DNA from: Oopsacas minuta
Lineage: Eukaryota > Porifera > Hexactinellida > Lyssacinosida > Leucopsacidae
Reading direction: 5' to 3'
NCBI GenBank assembly: GCA_024704765.1
Contig: JAKMXF010000033.1
Coordinates: 744,001-808,000, forward strand
Length of the DNA: 64,000 bases
Shown here: one piece after another, positions 18,482-27,485 of the stretch
Numbering within the stretch: position 1 is the first letter of the stretch
How the letters are laid out: the number at the start of each line of letters is the position of its first letter
Translations under genes and position numbers: made by a program
The notes under the pieces: model-generated
The model's input: only the letters and a program-made list of their open reading frames with translations
What the model was told of the DNA's origin: nothing
Database searches by the model: none

Positions 18482-19738
18482 CTAGAAAGGTACTGAATCA
18501 ATCTGCTTCAGGATAGAGCACAGATGCTGAGCATCTTCTACAGTATTATACATAGCAAATGAAGCTCTAACCAGACCATCATCTACCTTTAATTTCATTT
18601 GATCCAGTAGACGAGTACAACAGAAATCACCACTCTTCAGTATTATCTTCAGTTCGTTAATCTTCTCAGATAATCTTTTGGGAGAAACGTATTTGTGTCT
18701 GAAACATACAATAGGTATTCTTCTGTTGTTAGAATTAGCTAGAGAGTATATCATATAGTTGGGGTTAGAATTTAGAAAAGTCATTAAGATCTTCTCTAAG
18801 GCTAACTCGTGTATAGTTATCTTGTCGAACATAGATTTTAGGGTCTCTCTAGTTAGCTCAGAATCCGGGGGTATTCCTTCTAGAGAATTGAACAGTTCTT
18901 TCATCCCGATAATGCCGGCCAGACCTTCAATCTGTAGAGTTCCGTATTCAAAGTGAGCTGGAGAATTTGCAGGAAGATTCACAAGGCCGATACGCGGTAA
19001 CTCATCAATAGCTGTATGCTTAGCGTACATACATGCAAAATGCGGACCATACATCTTATGAGTAGACACTACATAGAAGTCTACATCTAATAAAGCTGTG
19101 TCTACTAGCTTATGAGGAGCATATGCTACTCCGTCTACGAACACACGTGCATTTGGGGAATTTTCTCTGACACATTTTATGACAGCTGACAGATCAGAAA
19201 CAGCTCCTGTCATGTTACTAGCATGAGGTAACACTACGTAACGAGTTTTACTTGTGAGTAATTTCTGTAATTCTGTAATACAGCAGTAGTCATTGTCTCC
19301 GGTCAGGTTCCACTCTACTATTTTGACCCCTGTCTCACCCATATGTAGCCAGGGAGACACGTTAGCCTCGTGTGTAGCCGTGAATAATACAACTTCATCT
19401 CCTTTGATCATTTGTTTACTGATCACATTAACCATAGAGTATATCAGAGCAGTACAAGATGGTCCAAATAATATCCTCCCCTGTGGAGTAGCATTGAGGA
19501 TTATCTCCATAATCTTGCGTGCTTCTATGAGTGTATTCTCAGCACTCTTTGAGGGGCGAGAGGGATTACCGATGTTGACGTGATCATGTGTTAATTGGTG
19601 CATCATTCTAGATATGACAAATTTTGGAGGGAGTGTGCCTCCTGCATTCTCTAACATTAAGAGACCCTCTTTCTCTGACATAGGACCAATTGAGAAGCCA
19701 GGGAAAAATCCGCGGGCAGTTTTTGGATCGAAACTCAT
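18482..19738 (-). CDS. Class V aminotransferase / cysteine desulfurase-like PLP enzyme
   Basis: PLP-dependent fold-type I enzyme. 418 residues. Seen: an NAGGTLPP start that replaces the usual N-terminal loop, the cofactor-stacking THEANVSPW (His123), the PLP-binding Asp202 in VFVDGVAYAPH, and the Schiff-base lysine Lys228 in STHKMYGPHFACMYAK. The C-terminal RRIPIVCFRH and LVRASFAMYNTVEDA are typical of SufS/NifS-like enzymes. The expected conserved catalytic-cysteine loop of group II desulfurases is not obvious, so the actual reaction (desulfurase, selenocysteine lyase or other lyase) cannot be assigned. No mitochondrial presequence. Confidence 0.85.
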   Translation of the reverse strand: MSFDPKTARGFFPGFSIGPMSEKEGLLMLENAGGTLPPKFVISRMMHQLTHDHVNIGNPSRPSKSAENTLIEARKIMEIILNATPQGRILFGPSCTALIYSMVNVISKQMIKGDEVVLFTATHEANVSPWLHMGETGVKIVEWNLTGDNDYCCITELQKLLTSKTRYVVLPHASNMTGAVSDLSAVIKCVRENSPNARVFVDGVAYAPHKLVDTALLDVDFYVVSTHKMYGPHFACMYAKHTAIDELPRIGLVNLPANSPAHFEYGTLQIEGLAGIIGMKELFNSLEGIPPDSELTRETLKSMFDKITIHELALEKILMTFLNSNPNYMIYSLANSNNRRIPIVCFRHKYVSPKRLSEKINELKIILKSGDFCCTRLLDQMKLKVDDGLVRASFAMYNTVEDAQHLCSILKQIDSVPF

Positions 19739-19992
19739 CCTATTTTGTAATATCTACAAATCTTTCAATAAAGAGTAGAACTCGGTTAGTACGTATTTTT
19801 CTCAAAAACGGATTACCAATTCTTGTACTAATTGTATAGGAAAATATTTGGATAAGACGTGCTTCGGTTAGTAGGTACTATTTTTGTTTCCTGAGGGGAT
19901 ACGTATTATCCGAGTTCTTACTAAGAAAATGGGATATGTTAAGTTAATTATTTCTGACTCTAATTTATAGGATAATTGTGTGATAATTATCA
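19739..19992. other. Spacer flanking the transposon
   Basis: AT-rich DNA with no gene. Its last five bases, 19,988-19,992 (TATCA), form the left target-site duplication of the RAG1/Transib-like element. Confidence 0.6.
19988..19992. repeat. Left target-site duplication TATCA
   Basis: Five bases immediately outside the CACAGTG end, identical to 22,622-22,626 on the other side of the element. Confidence 0.9.
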
Positions 19993-20019
19993 CACAGTGG
20001 CACGGCATGTGGAAATAGG
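19993..20019 (+). repeat. Left terminal inverted repeat (RSS-like)
   Basis: Heptamer CACAGTG, then 7 nt (GCACGGC), then ATGTGGAAATAGG. The heptamer equals the V(D)J recombination-signal consensus. Twelve bases, CACAGTGGCACG, are shared with the right end before the spacer diverges. Confidence 0.9.
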
Positions 20020-20508
20020 TGAAAATTTATAACCTCAAATTGCTTTATAATGTTGATATTTGAATTCAGCACCCCCACAAACCTCGAAAAACATTTAACA
20101 TCTCTACAATAGACTTTTCATTTATCTCCCACGTCTATTCCAATGAGAGCATAATTGAAATTCGAAAGATTGATTTATGGTTTCAATTTTTGGTCATGAT
20201 GTAATTTTGAATAATATGGATTCTCCACGTCAAATAACTGCTATTTATCGTATACCAATAGAAAGCTCTTATGTTGCTGAATAATAAATCACGTTAATCT
20301 TGGCTCCAATGAACAGATGGAATTTACTATTCTCATTTTAAACAAGCTTGTTTGTGCAAGTGCAATAAATAGAAATACGTTTCATTAAAACTCTAGTACT
20401 TTTTTTGCCTTCACTTGCGGAACTTTCCATTACGCTTTCCTAATAGCTCTTTTCGTCCTCTACAAAATACACTTTAAATTACGATGTCAGGAAGTGAAGT
20501 CATGGTGA

Positions 20509-22403
20509 TTGAGTGTTTCTTCTAGCCAATCAACCTCTGTTTTCGAAGAAGACTTTAGTAAGCCCAACCGCAAGCCTCGGACGGAATTATCAACTAAAGG
20601 TCTTCGCAGCCGATTGTCCTCTTTACTAACACATCTTGAAAAAGTTGCTGTACAAGAGAATGTTTCCGGTAAAGAACTATCCTGTTACCTGATGATGCTA
20701 TATTCACAGACTGAATACGACTTTACTACTACCAAGTTCTGTAAAGAAATTATTGCTATGGAAAGCTTCGGTCCAGTCTGCAATAAATTAACCTCCGATA
20801 AAGCTGCGTTCTTGATGGATTCTTTAGAAATTGGAAAGAAGAAATACATCGATTTAAGACGATTATTGCTTTCAGATGTCCAGCTTCCAGGTTACAATCG
20901 ATTAGCTACCCATCGATCTCAAATTTGCTTGACTAGTGACATCTTCTCAGTTGATAGAGAACATCGGGTAGGCATTGCTGTATCTTACAAAAAGCTTCTG
21001 ACTCATACAGTAAACAGAATATTGACTGCTTCTGCCAATGAAATTCCAAGCGCCAGCAATCCTAAAAGATACGAATTTCAGATGGACTTGACGGTTCTGG
21101 CGCTTACCCAATTTATCAGCAGGCGACTCACTCCAATATATCAACAAAAAATTTTATTTTATTCGGATTTAAGGTGATTTCCATATCCGACATCGATAAC
21201 AAACTGATTTGTAAAAACCCTCTACCAAATTTTCCTTTCTCAATTAGACTCGTTGCGATACTAGCTCTACAGGAGAACGAAGACAATATTCGATATCTTA
21301 TGGATACACTAATCAATAAGGAGTCCACAGAGATAACGGTAAAGGGTTTAGAACTAACAAGCGGATTTTGTGAAGTTGAAATTCAACGTTCACAATTGGA
21401 TGGCAAAATGGCTAAGATTATTAGTGGAGCTGGGGGTGCATGTTACCAGTTCTGCACAGCGACATTCAAACAAATCCATGATCCGGATATCGTAAAAGAC
21501 GGTTTTCCAATTAATCGATCCATCACAGACCTCAAAGTAATATTTGATGAAGTTAACGAAGAGGAGTTTCTATCATTATCTTCTGACAACAGATTCAACG
21601 TTACACACAGACCAATATCTGACTTAGAAATCATACCCAGTTCGCCTTTGCATGCATATCTCCGATGTTTTGGCTGGTTTTTACATCTAATTAGCCATTT
21701 GCACGCAGGAGTATTTAAGTGGTCACCAACTTCTAAGAGAGTCTCAGATGCTAAAACTTTCGTTACAAGATTAATTAAGGACAATCTCAATATTATCATT
21801 GACATCCCTTCAACACAAGGTGGCACAACGACTACTGGTAATGTGGTAAGACGATGCTTGATAAGAAAGAATGACAACGATCAAGATTTCCTCTACTGGG
21901 TTTTGACAGTGATCCCGTCTGAGTTCAAGTCCCACATAATTGAAATTCACACATGCCTAGGAGCAATCCTACGCGTCTATAATAGTTGCAGAAGAGTGGA
22001 TACAGAAGAACTAGCGCTTGTTTGCAGTAATATCTACCAGTCAATTCTCTATGCATTTCCTTGGGCTAATGTTTCCCCGACGTTACACAAACTGTTAGCA
22101 CATGCACCGGAAATCATCTCAACGTTTAATGATGGACATGGGCTAGAGAACTTATCTGAAGAAGGACTAGAGGCTTCTAACGAATATATTCGGAGATACA
22201 GAGATCGTTTTGCTCGCAAGTTTTCATTTGAAGAAAATTTAAAGGATGTATTTGTTCGATTGATTTCTCACAGTGATCCCATGCTGTTAATGAATCGCAA
22301 GTTTTCTATTCCAAAGCCTCCATCTAGCCAAGGACTTAGAAGTAGCCAAGATATTTTAGTGAACACCCTTATTCGTGATCATGAAGATCATAATGATGAT
22401 TAA
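20509..22403 (+). pseudogene. RAG1/Transib-family DDE transposase, frameshifted
   Basis: Two overlapping frames of one gene. Frame 1 (20,509-21,177) encodes the N-terminal region, including KKKYIDLRRLLLSDVQLPGY and THRSQICL. At the A-tract 21,064-21,067 homology moves to the other frame, which is open from 21,066 to 22,403. The second frame holds KIRISDGLDGSGAYPIYQQ (first Asp near 21,081-21,092), LICKNPLPNF, LDGKMAKI (second Asp, 21,399-21,401), HKLLAHAPEII (zinc His pair spaced as in RAG1) and LSEEGLEASNEYIRRYR (catalytic Glu, 22,170-22,172). The Cys pair after the second Asp reads ACYQFC, one residue out of the usual CxxC. The first frame has no good ATG; an ATG at 20,484 runs into a stop after 13 codons, a possible second break or missing intron. 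Confidence 0.88.
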
Positions 22404-22579
22404 AAGTAACCTCTCAATCGATTAATAGAAAATTTGGGGAATTTTCACACCTCAGATAGGTGACAATGACGTCATAACTTTGTCACCTGAAGGGAGAGAG
22501 AAAAATTGAGTATACCATTCGATTCGTTGGGTCGAAAACCTATATGACAATAATACATTTTGAGGACCTATGTGCCATC

Positions 22580-22621
22580 AAAATGCCTATTTCCACATTC
22601 TGACCATTTCGTGCCACTGTG
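22580..22621 (-). repeat. Right terminal inverted repeat (RSS-like)
   Basis: Read on the minus strand: CACAGTG, then 16 nt beginning GCACGAAATGG, then ATGTGGAAATAGG. It is the inverted partner of 19,993-20,019 but with a spacer 9 nt longer between heptamer and inner block. Confidence 0.9.
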
Positions 22622-22626
22622 TATCA
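22622..22626. repeat. Right target-site duplication TATCA
   Basis: Directly abuts the CACTGTG end and matches 19,988-19,992 exactly. Confidence 0.9.
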
Positions 22627-22739
22627 TAAGAGAAAACAGCGATGGACGAATTACTTAATTTGCAATGTATATGTCATGTTTGCACCAAATATAGAAATAA
22701 CAGTAGCTCCATATTACACAATATTTCCTAAAAACTATT

Positions 22740-24380
22740 TCAATTAACAGTGAATAGATTCTGCAAATGTATAGGAATCTTAGCTCTGAGTAGTGACAGA
22801 TGTTTCTGTATGCCTAATAACACAGGGTGTCCAGTAGGAAACAAATTAATTGCCTCATCAGAGACAGACTTAACTCTCAAATAAAAATCTACAATCTCTA
22901 CTTCTGTCTTTTCTCGTAACCAAAAGTTCACATCAACTTTACTTAACTTATCAAGATATATTCTATGTAAATTCAAATTAACTTCTCTTCTTCTCTCTTC
23001 AAACCAAATTCTGAAATTCGGTGACAATATAAAACTCCTATACAATCCTTCCCAGTTCCCTTTTATACCCACAATTTGTTGAGGGCCATTTGCTGCGAGA
23101 GTTTTAATAAAATCTTCAGTAATAAATTGCTTTAAAATTGGTGTAGTTAACCATGGATTAATGTCCCGACTGATAGGAATAAGAGAAACTAGGTATCTCT
23201 CTAAAGGGATCAGAAAATTAGAAGTTAAATCCTCAAAATATTTCTTGATAATAAGATTCTGTGCTTCAATAGGTCGTTTACCGTGTGACGTAGGAGGTTT
23301 ATCGATTAGTTTTATGAAACTCTTATCCTTCTGAGTGAAACATTTATATTTTGTGAATATTCCTGACTTAGATTCTTGTCCATTAGAATTGTTAGCCATG
23401 GTGCTATTCACCTTCCCTTCTATAAACTTAGGGTCTCCTATTCGTATTTGAGAGGGCCAATGTTCTAGAACTTTAGCAAAGTACGGGTTAGTCACTCCTA
23501 GAATTACACCAGGAGGTACATGAGTCTTCTTACTGTATTCAGAGAATGTAGTGTCGTGGACAGTGAAATAAGGTCTGTAATCCTCTGCGTATCTTAACGG
23601 GTGTATCAGTGATACCAAAGCCTGTACAAAGTCAGAACAGAGTTTAGGTGAAGTTCCCACAACAAATATAGGCTCGTTAGTCAGTACAAGCTCCCATAGC
23701 AAACCAGCTTGTGGTAATACACTGTGTAGTATGTATGTTAGGTTAAGCTCGTTAACTGAGGCTAGGGCAGTGATACCTGTGGGGAATTGGAATGTAGGGG
23801 CAGTGTCCTTTTTCTGCATTTTCGTTGGTAGTTTGATGGCTAGCACTTGTCCCATGACTGGAAGTTGTAACCAGGTGCTTGGCCTCATATCTTGCCAGTG
23901 ACAGATTTCTTGATAAATAACTTCCAAGAAATTGTTACCAACTTTGAATACCTCGGGTGCTACCTTACCCATGAGGGTAGAGAATAGATTAAAGAAAGGA
24001 AGCCGTGTTATCAGAATTACAGATTTCTGGAAATATCCACGACGAATACTCGCGTCTTTTGTCTGTCTGAAGTAAACAAATCCAAAATAATGATTGTTTT
24101 CCTGTCTGAGCACGAGAGGCAATGAAGAGGAGTAGGGTATTGGTTTAGGGTTACACCCCTCTCTCCTGATACCACTTGCAGGGATACGGAAATGGAACTG
24201 CACGTCTCCAATTAGGCCGGCGTTAGAATCAGGAAATGCCAGATAGCATATGTTAGTTTTCTCATCCTCAGATAGAGGAAACTCAGATGGATACACGGAC
24301 TCCAATGCCTGTCCTATCTCAAGGTCAAATGTTACTACACAAAAACAACATAGCCAGTTGCTAGACCTGCTGGATGCCAT
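22740..24380 (-). CDS. DENND6: DENN domain-containing protein 6 (Rab GEF)
   Basis: DENND6 proteins act as guanine-nucleotide exchange factors for Rab14 in endosomal recycling. I start it at the ATG 24,380 (MASSRSSNWLCCFCVVTFDLE). The frame is open upstream to 24,503, but that 41-residue extension is a hydrophobic string unlike the family. Length is then 546 residues. Seen: the longin/uDENN start FDLEIGQALESVYP, DVQFHFRIP, the core RQENNHYFGFVYFRQTKD, LLWELVLTNEPIFVVG, and the C-terminal RYLVSLIPISRDINPW and FWLREKTEVEIVDFYLR segments. Intact single exon. DENND6A and 6B cannot be separated. Confidence 0.93.
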   Translation of the reverse strand: MASSRSSNWLCCFCVVTFDLEIGQALESVYPSEFPLSEDEKTNICYLAFPDSNAGLIGDVQFHFRIPASGIRREGCNPKPIPYSSSLPLVLRQENNHYFGFVYFRQTKDASIRRGYFQKSVILITRLPFFNLFSTLMGKVAPEVFKVGNNFLEVIYQEICHWQDMRPSTWLQLPVMGQVLAIKLPTKMQKKDTAPTFQFPTGITALASVNELNLTYILHSVLPQAGLLWELVLTNEPIFVVGTSPKLCSDFVQALVSLIHPLRYAEDYRPYFTVHDTTFSEYSKKTHVPPGVILGVTNPYFAKVLEHWPSQIRIGDPKFIEGKVNSTMANNSNGQESKSGIFTKYKCFTQKDKSFIKLIDKPPTSHGKRPIEAQNLIIKKYFEDLTSNFLIPLERYLVSLIPISRDINPWLTTPILKQFITEDFIKTLAANGPQQIVGIKGNWEGLYRSFILSPNFRIWFEERRREVNLNLHRIYLDKLSKVDVNFWLREKTEVEIVDFYLRVKSVSDEAINLFPTGHPVLLGIQKHLSLLRAKIPIHLQNLFTVN

Positions 24381-24683
24381 GTTAATTCTATTCCAATATT
24401 CTCTATCTGCTAATAATTGATCACATATTTGTATGAATATATATGTGAATACAACCAACACCAAATAAAATCTCAAGAATAGGAATACACAAAATGCAAC
24501 CAAAACTAATAAAGGAATTCAATTGCAGGGCAAAAATTGAATGCGAGGTTCTACAAATCTATTTACGTAATTGTATGGCCAAATAACGCTATATCCGATA
24601 GCTTTAATATATAGGAAGCTAATATTAAAATTATTAATTAAGCGATACTGGACGATTTCATTTTTATGATACAAATATTTTGG

Positions 24684-25121
24684 CTAATTGATAATTTGCT
24701 CATCTTTATTGTTGGTCTCTAGGGTAGTAATAATCTGGTTTGTAGTAGGTAATAGGTCAGGAGATATGTACGCTGGGAATTTAATAGAATAAGGCATTAG
24801 TCCAGCTACGCGCGATCTTATGATAGCTTTAGCAATTTCATTCTGTCTGCCAAGACATATTCCAGTCGAAAACCTAGACAGGATCCTACCTGTGACTGGA
24901 GATATGAATTGAGAGAGTAGTTCTACATTCTTGTAATCAATTACGATCTCTTTAGAACAAATGCAATTGAGAGGACATTCTAGTATCTTTCTAATAGGAA
25001 CAATTCTCTCATCAACTGTAGGTGTCAGTCCTGCTCGTATAACACGGTATCGTATGGGTATAGTTAAATGGTGTGTGTGTGATATTGAAGATCTGACTAG
25101 TGGGTACACAGTCTTAATCAT
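24684..25121 (-). CDS. MRPS18: Mitochondrial small-ribosomal-subunit protein bS18m
   Basis: Component of the mitoribosome small subunit. 145 residues. The conserved S18 core is clear: IDYKNVELLSQFISPVTGRI then RFSTGICLGRQNEIAKAI and AGLMPYSIKFPAYI. The ending (MPYSIKFPAYI) is closest to the MRPS18C type. The cysteines before the core (ECPLNCICSKE) are a degenerate zinc-site equivalent. The N-terminus is basic and hydroxylated (VRSSISHTHH), as for mitochondrial import. Intact, 262 bases beyond the DENND6 frame on the same strand. Confidence 0.9.
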   Translation of the reverse strand: MIKTVYPLVRSSISHTHHLTIPIRYRVIRAGLTPTVDERIVPIRKILECPLNCICSKEIVIDYKNVELLSQFISPVTGRILSRFSTGICLGRQNEIAKAIIRSRVAGLMPYSIKFPAYISPDLLPTTNQIITTLETNNKDEQIIN

Positions 25122-25482
25122 GTGGCCAAGTCTCGATTATATGAGTATTATTATCGTTATGCTAAATATGAATATAGATTGATTACTAAAAGGATTATAG
25201 TCGAGCTTGCTATACCAGAACCCACTACGTATAATGATATCATATTTGCCCTCAAAAGATAGAATAACCCTTTGAAACATTTAATTAACATATTCCAAAG
25301 ATTACATATTTTAAGAAGACTAAAATCGAAATAGCTATTATTGCAAAACCTTATTTTATTAATGTAAAATGCAAAACTTGCATATATCATAAAAGAAACA
25401 CATTTCAACAAGCGAAATATGTATATGTATTAAAACCCATAAATATTAATTAAACAGGGAACAATATTACTCAAACTATCAA

Positions 25483-27012
25483 ATGAACATTAATATAGTT
25501 CAAGGGTATTTCTATATTATAAACTATACACTGGGTAGTGGATTCCTCAGTCTCCCTTACATATTCTACAAGGCTGGGACACTAGTAACAACTGTAAGCT
25601 ACGTGTTCTATTGTGTAGTTGGTTGTGTGTGTGCACTATATGTTGTAGAATTTCTTGGAAGGGTCAAGGTTATTGATAGGAGATCGCAATCAGATGAGTC
25701 ACAGCCATTATTAAACAATACAGAGAGCAGAGATGATTTGTTTCTACATTCTCAAAACAGGAAATATGAAATATCTGAATCTGGCCAAATATTGTTTTGT
25801 TTTTGGGCTAACATGTTAGTTGTCTTAATTATATGTTGCGAATGTGTTACGACATTATGGGCTTATAGTGCATTGGTTGCATCCACACTGGCTACCAACC
25901 TGCCTATTGACACAAATACATTCCTAAAGTGTAGCTCTTCTCAGTTTATAAAGAGATTACCCAATCAATATGGCTGTCTCAACTTGTACAGAGTTGCTGT
26001 AGCAGGATACGGAATTATTGTTCTATTCCTATCAGTTATAGGACTCAAAAAACAGAAATATTTGCAACTAATATTGGGAATAGCTCGCTTCATAATTATA
26101 GCCTCAATCATTGTATTCTCTTTTGTCAAAATCGTTTTTGATCAAATCAACCCTCAAATAATGAATATTCACACAACCAACTCAACTAATCTTACTCACG
26201 TACACACATACTCACAAACTATACTCAGATTCAATATAGCATACATCTTCTATGGCATTCCAATCTTCCTCTACAGTCTCCAGAATAATTTCTTTCTCCC
26301 TACAGCTTTGTTCACAGTTACAAATAAGAAACTTCTTAAGAGCTTGACTATAGTAGTATTTATGAGTATAGGAGTATTGGTAACAACTCTAGGTATATCT
26401 GTATCTCTTGCTTTCTTACACAATATTAATCCTAACTGTGTGTTGAATTGGATTCCTTACACACACGAGAGCTATCACATTTCTCTACGGATATTCTCCT
26501 ATATTGTCATATTCTTTCCTGTGATTGAGCTCCTTTCTTGTTATCCACTTTCAACCATCTTGCAAGCAAACCTCCTATTTCAGATTATCATGAGAACGGA
26601 CACTTCACAAATAGAAACTTTCAAACAACAAATGATCTTGGTATCATTGAGATGTCTGATAGCACTACTTCCTATATTGCTATCACTATTCGTTGCTAAC
26701 TTGATTGTAATAACAGATATAAGCGGTATTTTCTCAATATCGTTAATGTTGATATTACCTGTAGTATTTCAATGGAGATCTCAGAGATTGATAGAATTAA
26801 TGTATGATATGTCAGGATTAGCCTCATTAGTCAACAAGAAGTTATTTGATAGAATTGGATCATTTATGTTCACAACACGAGCACACACTCCATACTCAGG
26901 ATGGTACAGTGGATTTTGTGTACAGATCTCTGTTGCAGTTATTTCTGTCATTACACTACTTATTGCTATTAGTAGTGTTGTATTACAGTTGGCTAATAAT
27001 TTAGGTAATTAA
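25483..27012 (+). CDS. AAAP-type amino-acid transporter, copy A
   Basis: About eleven transmembrane helices. The start IINYTLGSGFLSLPYIFYKAG (residues 12-32) is the substrate-binding helix 1 typical of the amino acid/auxin permease superfamily (SLC32/36/38-like). A large polar loop with RRSQSDESQPLLNNTESRDD follows helix 2 (residues 65-95), and several NxT/S sites lie in a central loop (NIHTTNSTNLT). 509 residues, single exon. Copy B lies inverted at 33,035-34,567. The two proteins are almost identical from residue about 130 to 495 but differ in clusters at residues 1-8, 36-52 and 106-131 and at the last dozen residues. Substrate unknown. Confidence 0.85.
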   Translation: MNINIVQGYFYIINYTLGSGFLSLPYIFYKAGTLVTTVSYVFYCVVGCVCALYVVEFLGRVKVIDRRSQSDESQPLLNNTESRDDLFLHSQNRKYEISESGQILFCFWANMLVVLIICCECVTTLWAYSALVASTLATNLPIDTNTFLKCSSSQFIKRLPNQYGCLNLYRVAVAGYGIIVLFLSVIGLKKQKYLQLILGIARFIIIASIIVFSFVKIVFDQINPQIMNIHTTNSTNLTHVHTYSQTILRFNIAYIFYGIPIFLYSLQNNFFLPTALFTVTNKKLLKSLTIVVFMSIGVLVTTLGISVSLAFLHNINPNCVLNWIPYTHESYHISLRIFSYIVIFFPVIELLSCYPLSTILQANLLFQIIMRTDTSQIETFKQQMILVSLRCLIALLPILLSLFVANLIVITDISGIFSISLMLILPVVFQWRSQRLIELMYDMSGLASLVNKKLFDRIGSFMFTTRAHTPYSGWYSGFCVQISVAVISVITLLIAISSVVLQLANNLGN

Positions 27013-27485
27013 CTATGAATCCTACAAAATATTCGCTAATTCTCCTAAGTATATTAACAATAATATTTATTCTATAAATGATTCTGAAATGCTATAGCTA
27101 TTCCCAGTTTGACAATTAAGTCAGCAAGGCGGATACATCTTTGTTGATCAAAGTGTGAACGTAGTACATACTCCAACAATATAATATGCAACAATATTGT
27201 ATCGATTGTTAACCCGGTATTCTGTGTGTGCTGTAGATAGGCAGGGGTTTTCCGTTAATAATGAAATACAGAAGACTCTGCTTAATAGAGCCACTGGTTA
27301 ATCGGGCCAACACCATTATTACGCTTAATCAGGTTAAAATAGCCTCGCCATATGTAGGTACCTGTTTTTAATACCAATACGTAATTAACACTAAGTAGGT
27401 GATATGATTAAATAATATTAACATTATTATTAAACTGATTACCACTTCGGATGCATATTCATTACACTATACGACTACATTATAG
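27013..27485. other. Short spacer between convergent genes
   Basis: Transporter copy A and cytochrome c1 converge here. No gene and no strong repeat seen. Confidence 0.5.

Larger units (their letters stand above)
19993..22621 (+). mobile_element. RAG1/Transib-like DNA transposon with V(D)J-type heptamer ends
   Basis: A 2629-bp element with both boundaries visible. It starts CACAGTGGCACG at 19,993 and ends with the exact reverse complement, finishing CACTGTG at 22,621. TATCA at 19,988-19,992 is duplicated at 22,622-22,626, the 5-bp duplication typical of Transib and RAG transposition. A second conserved block, ATGTGGAAATAGG, occurs inside both ends. It contains one transposase gene (20,509-22,403) broken by a frameshift and no second gene, so no RAG2-like partner is seen. 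The intact duplication and terminal repeats argue for recent insertion. Confidence 0.93.

Noticed and set aside
21443-21877. 144-codon minus-strand frame
   Set aside because: Shadow of the transposase catalytic core, which carries clear family motifs on the plus strand.
19993-22621. RAG2-like partner gene inside the transposon
   Set aside because: The space on either side of the transposase (about 0.5 kb and 0.2 kb) is too short for a Kelch-type protein and has no open frame.
24381-24503. N-terminal extension of DENND6
   Set aside because: A hydrophobic 41-residue string outside the conserved family start; the Met at 24,380 fits homologues.
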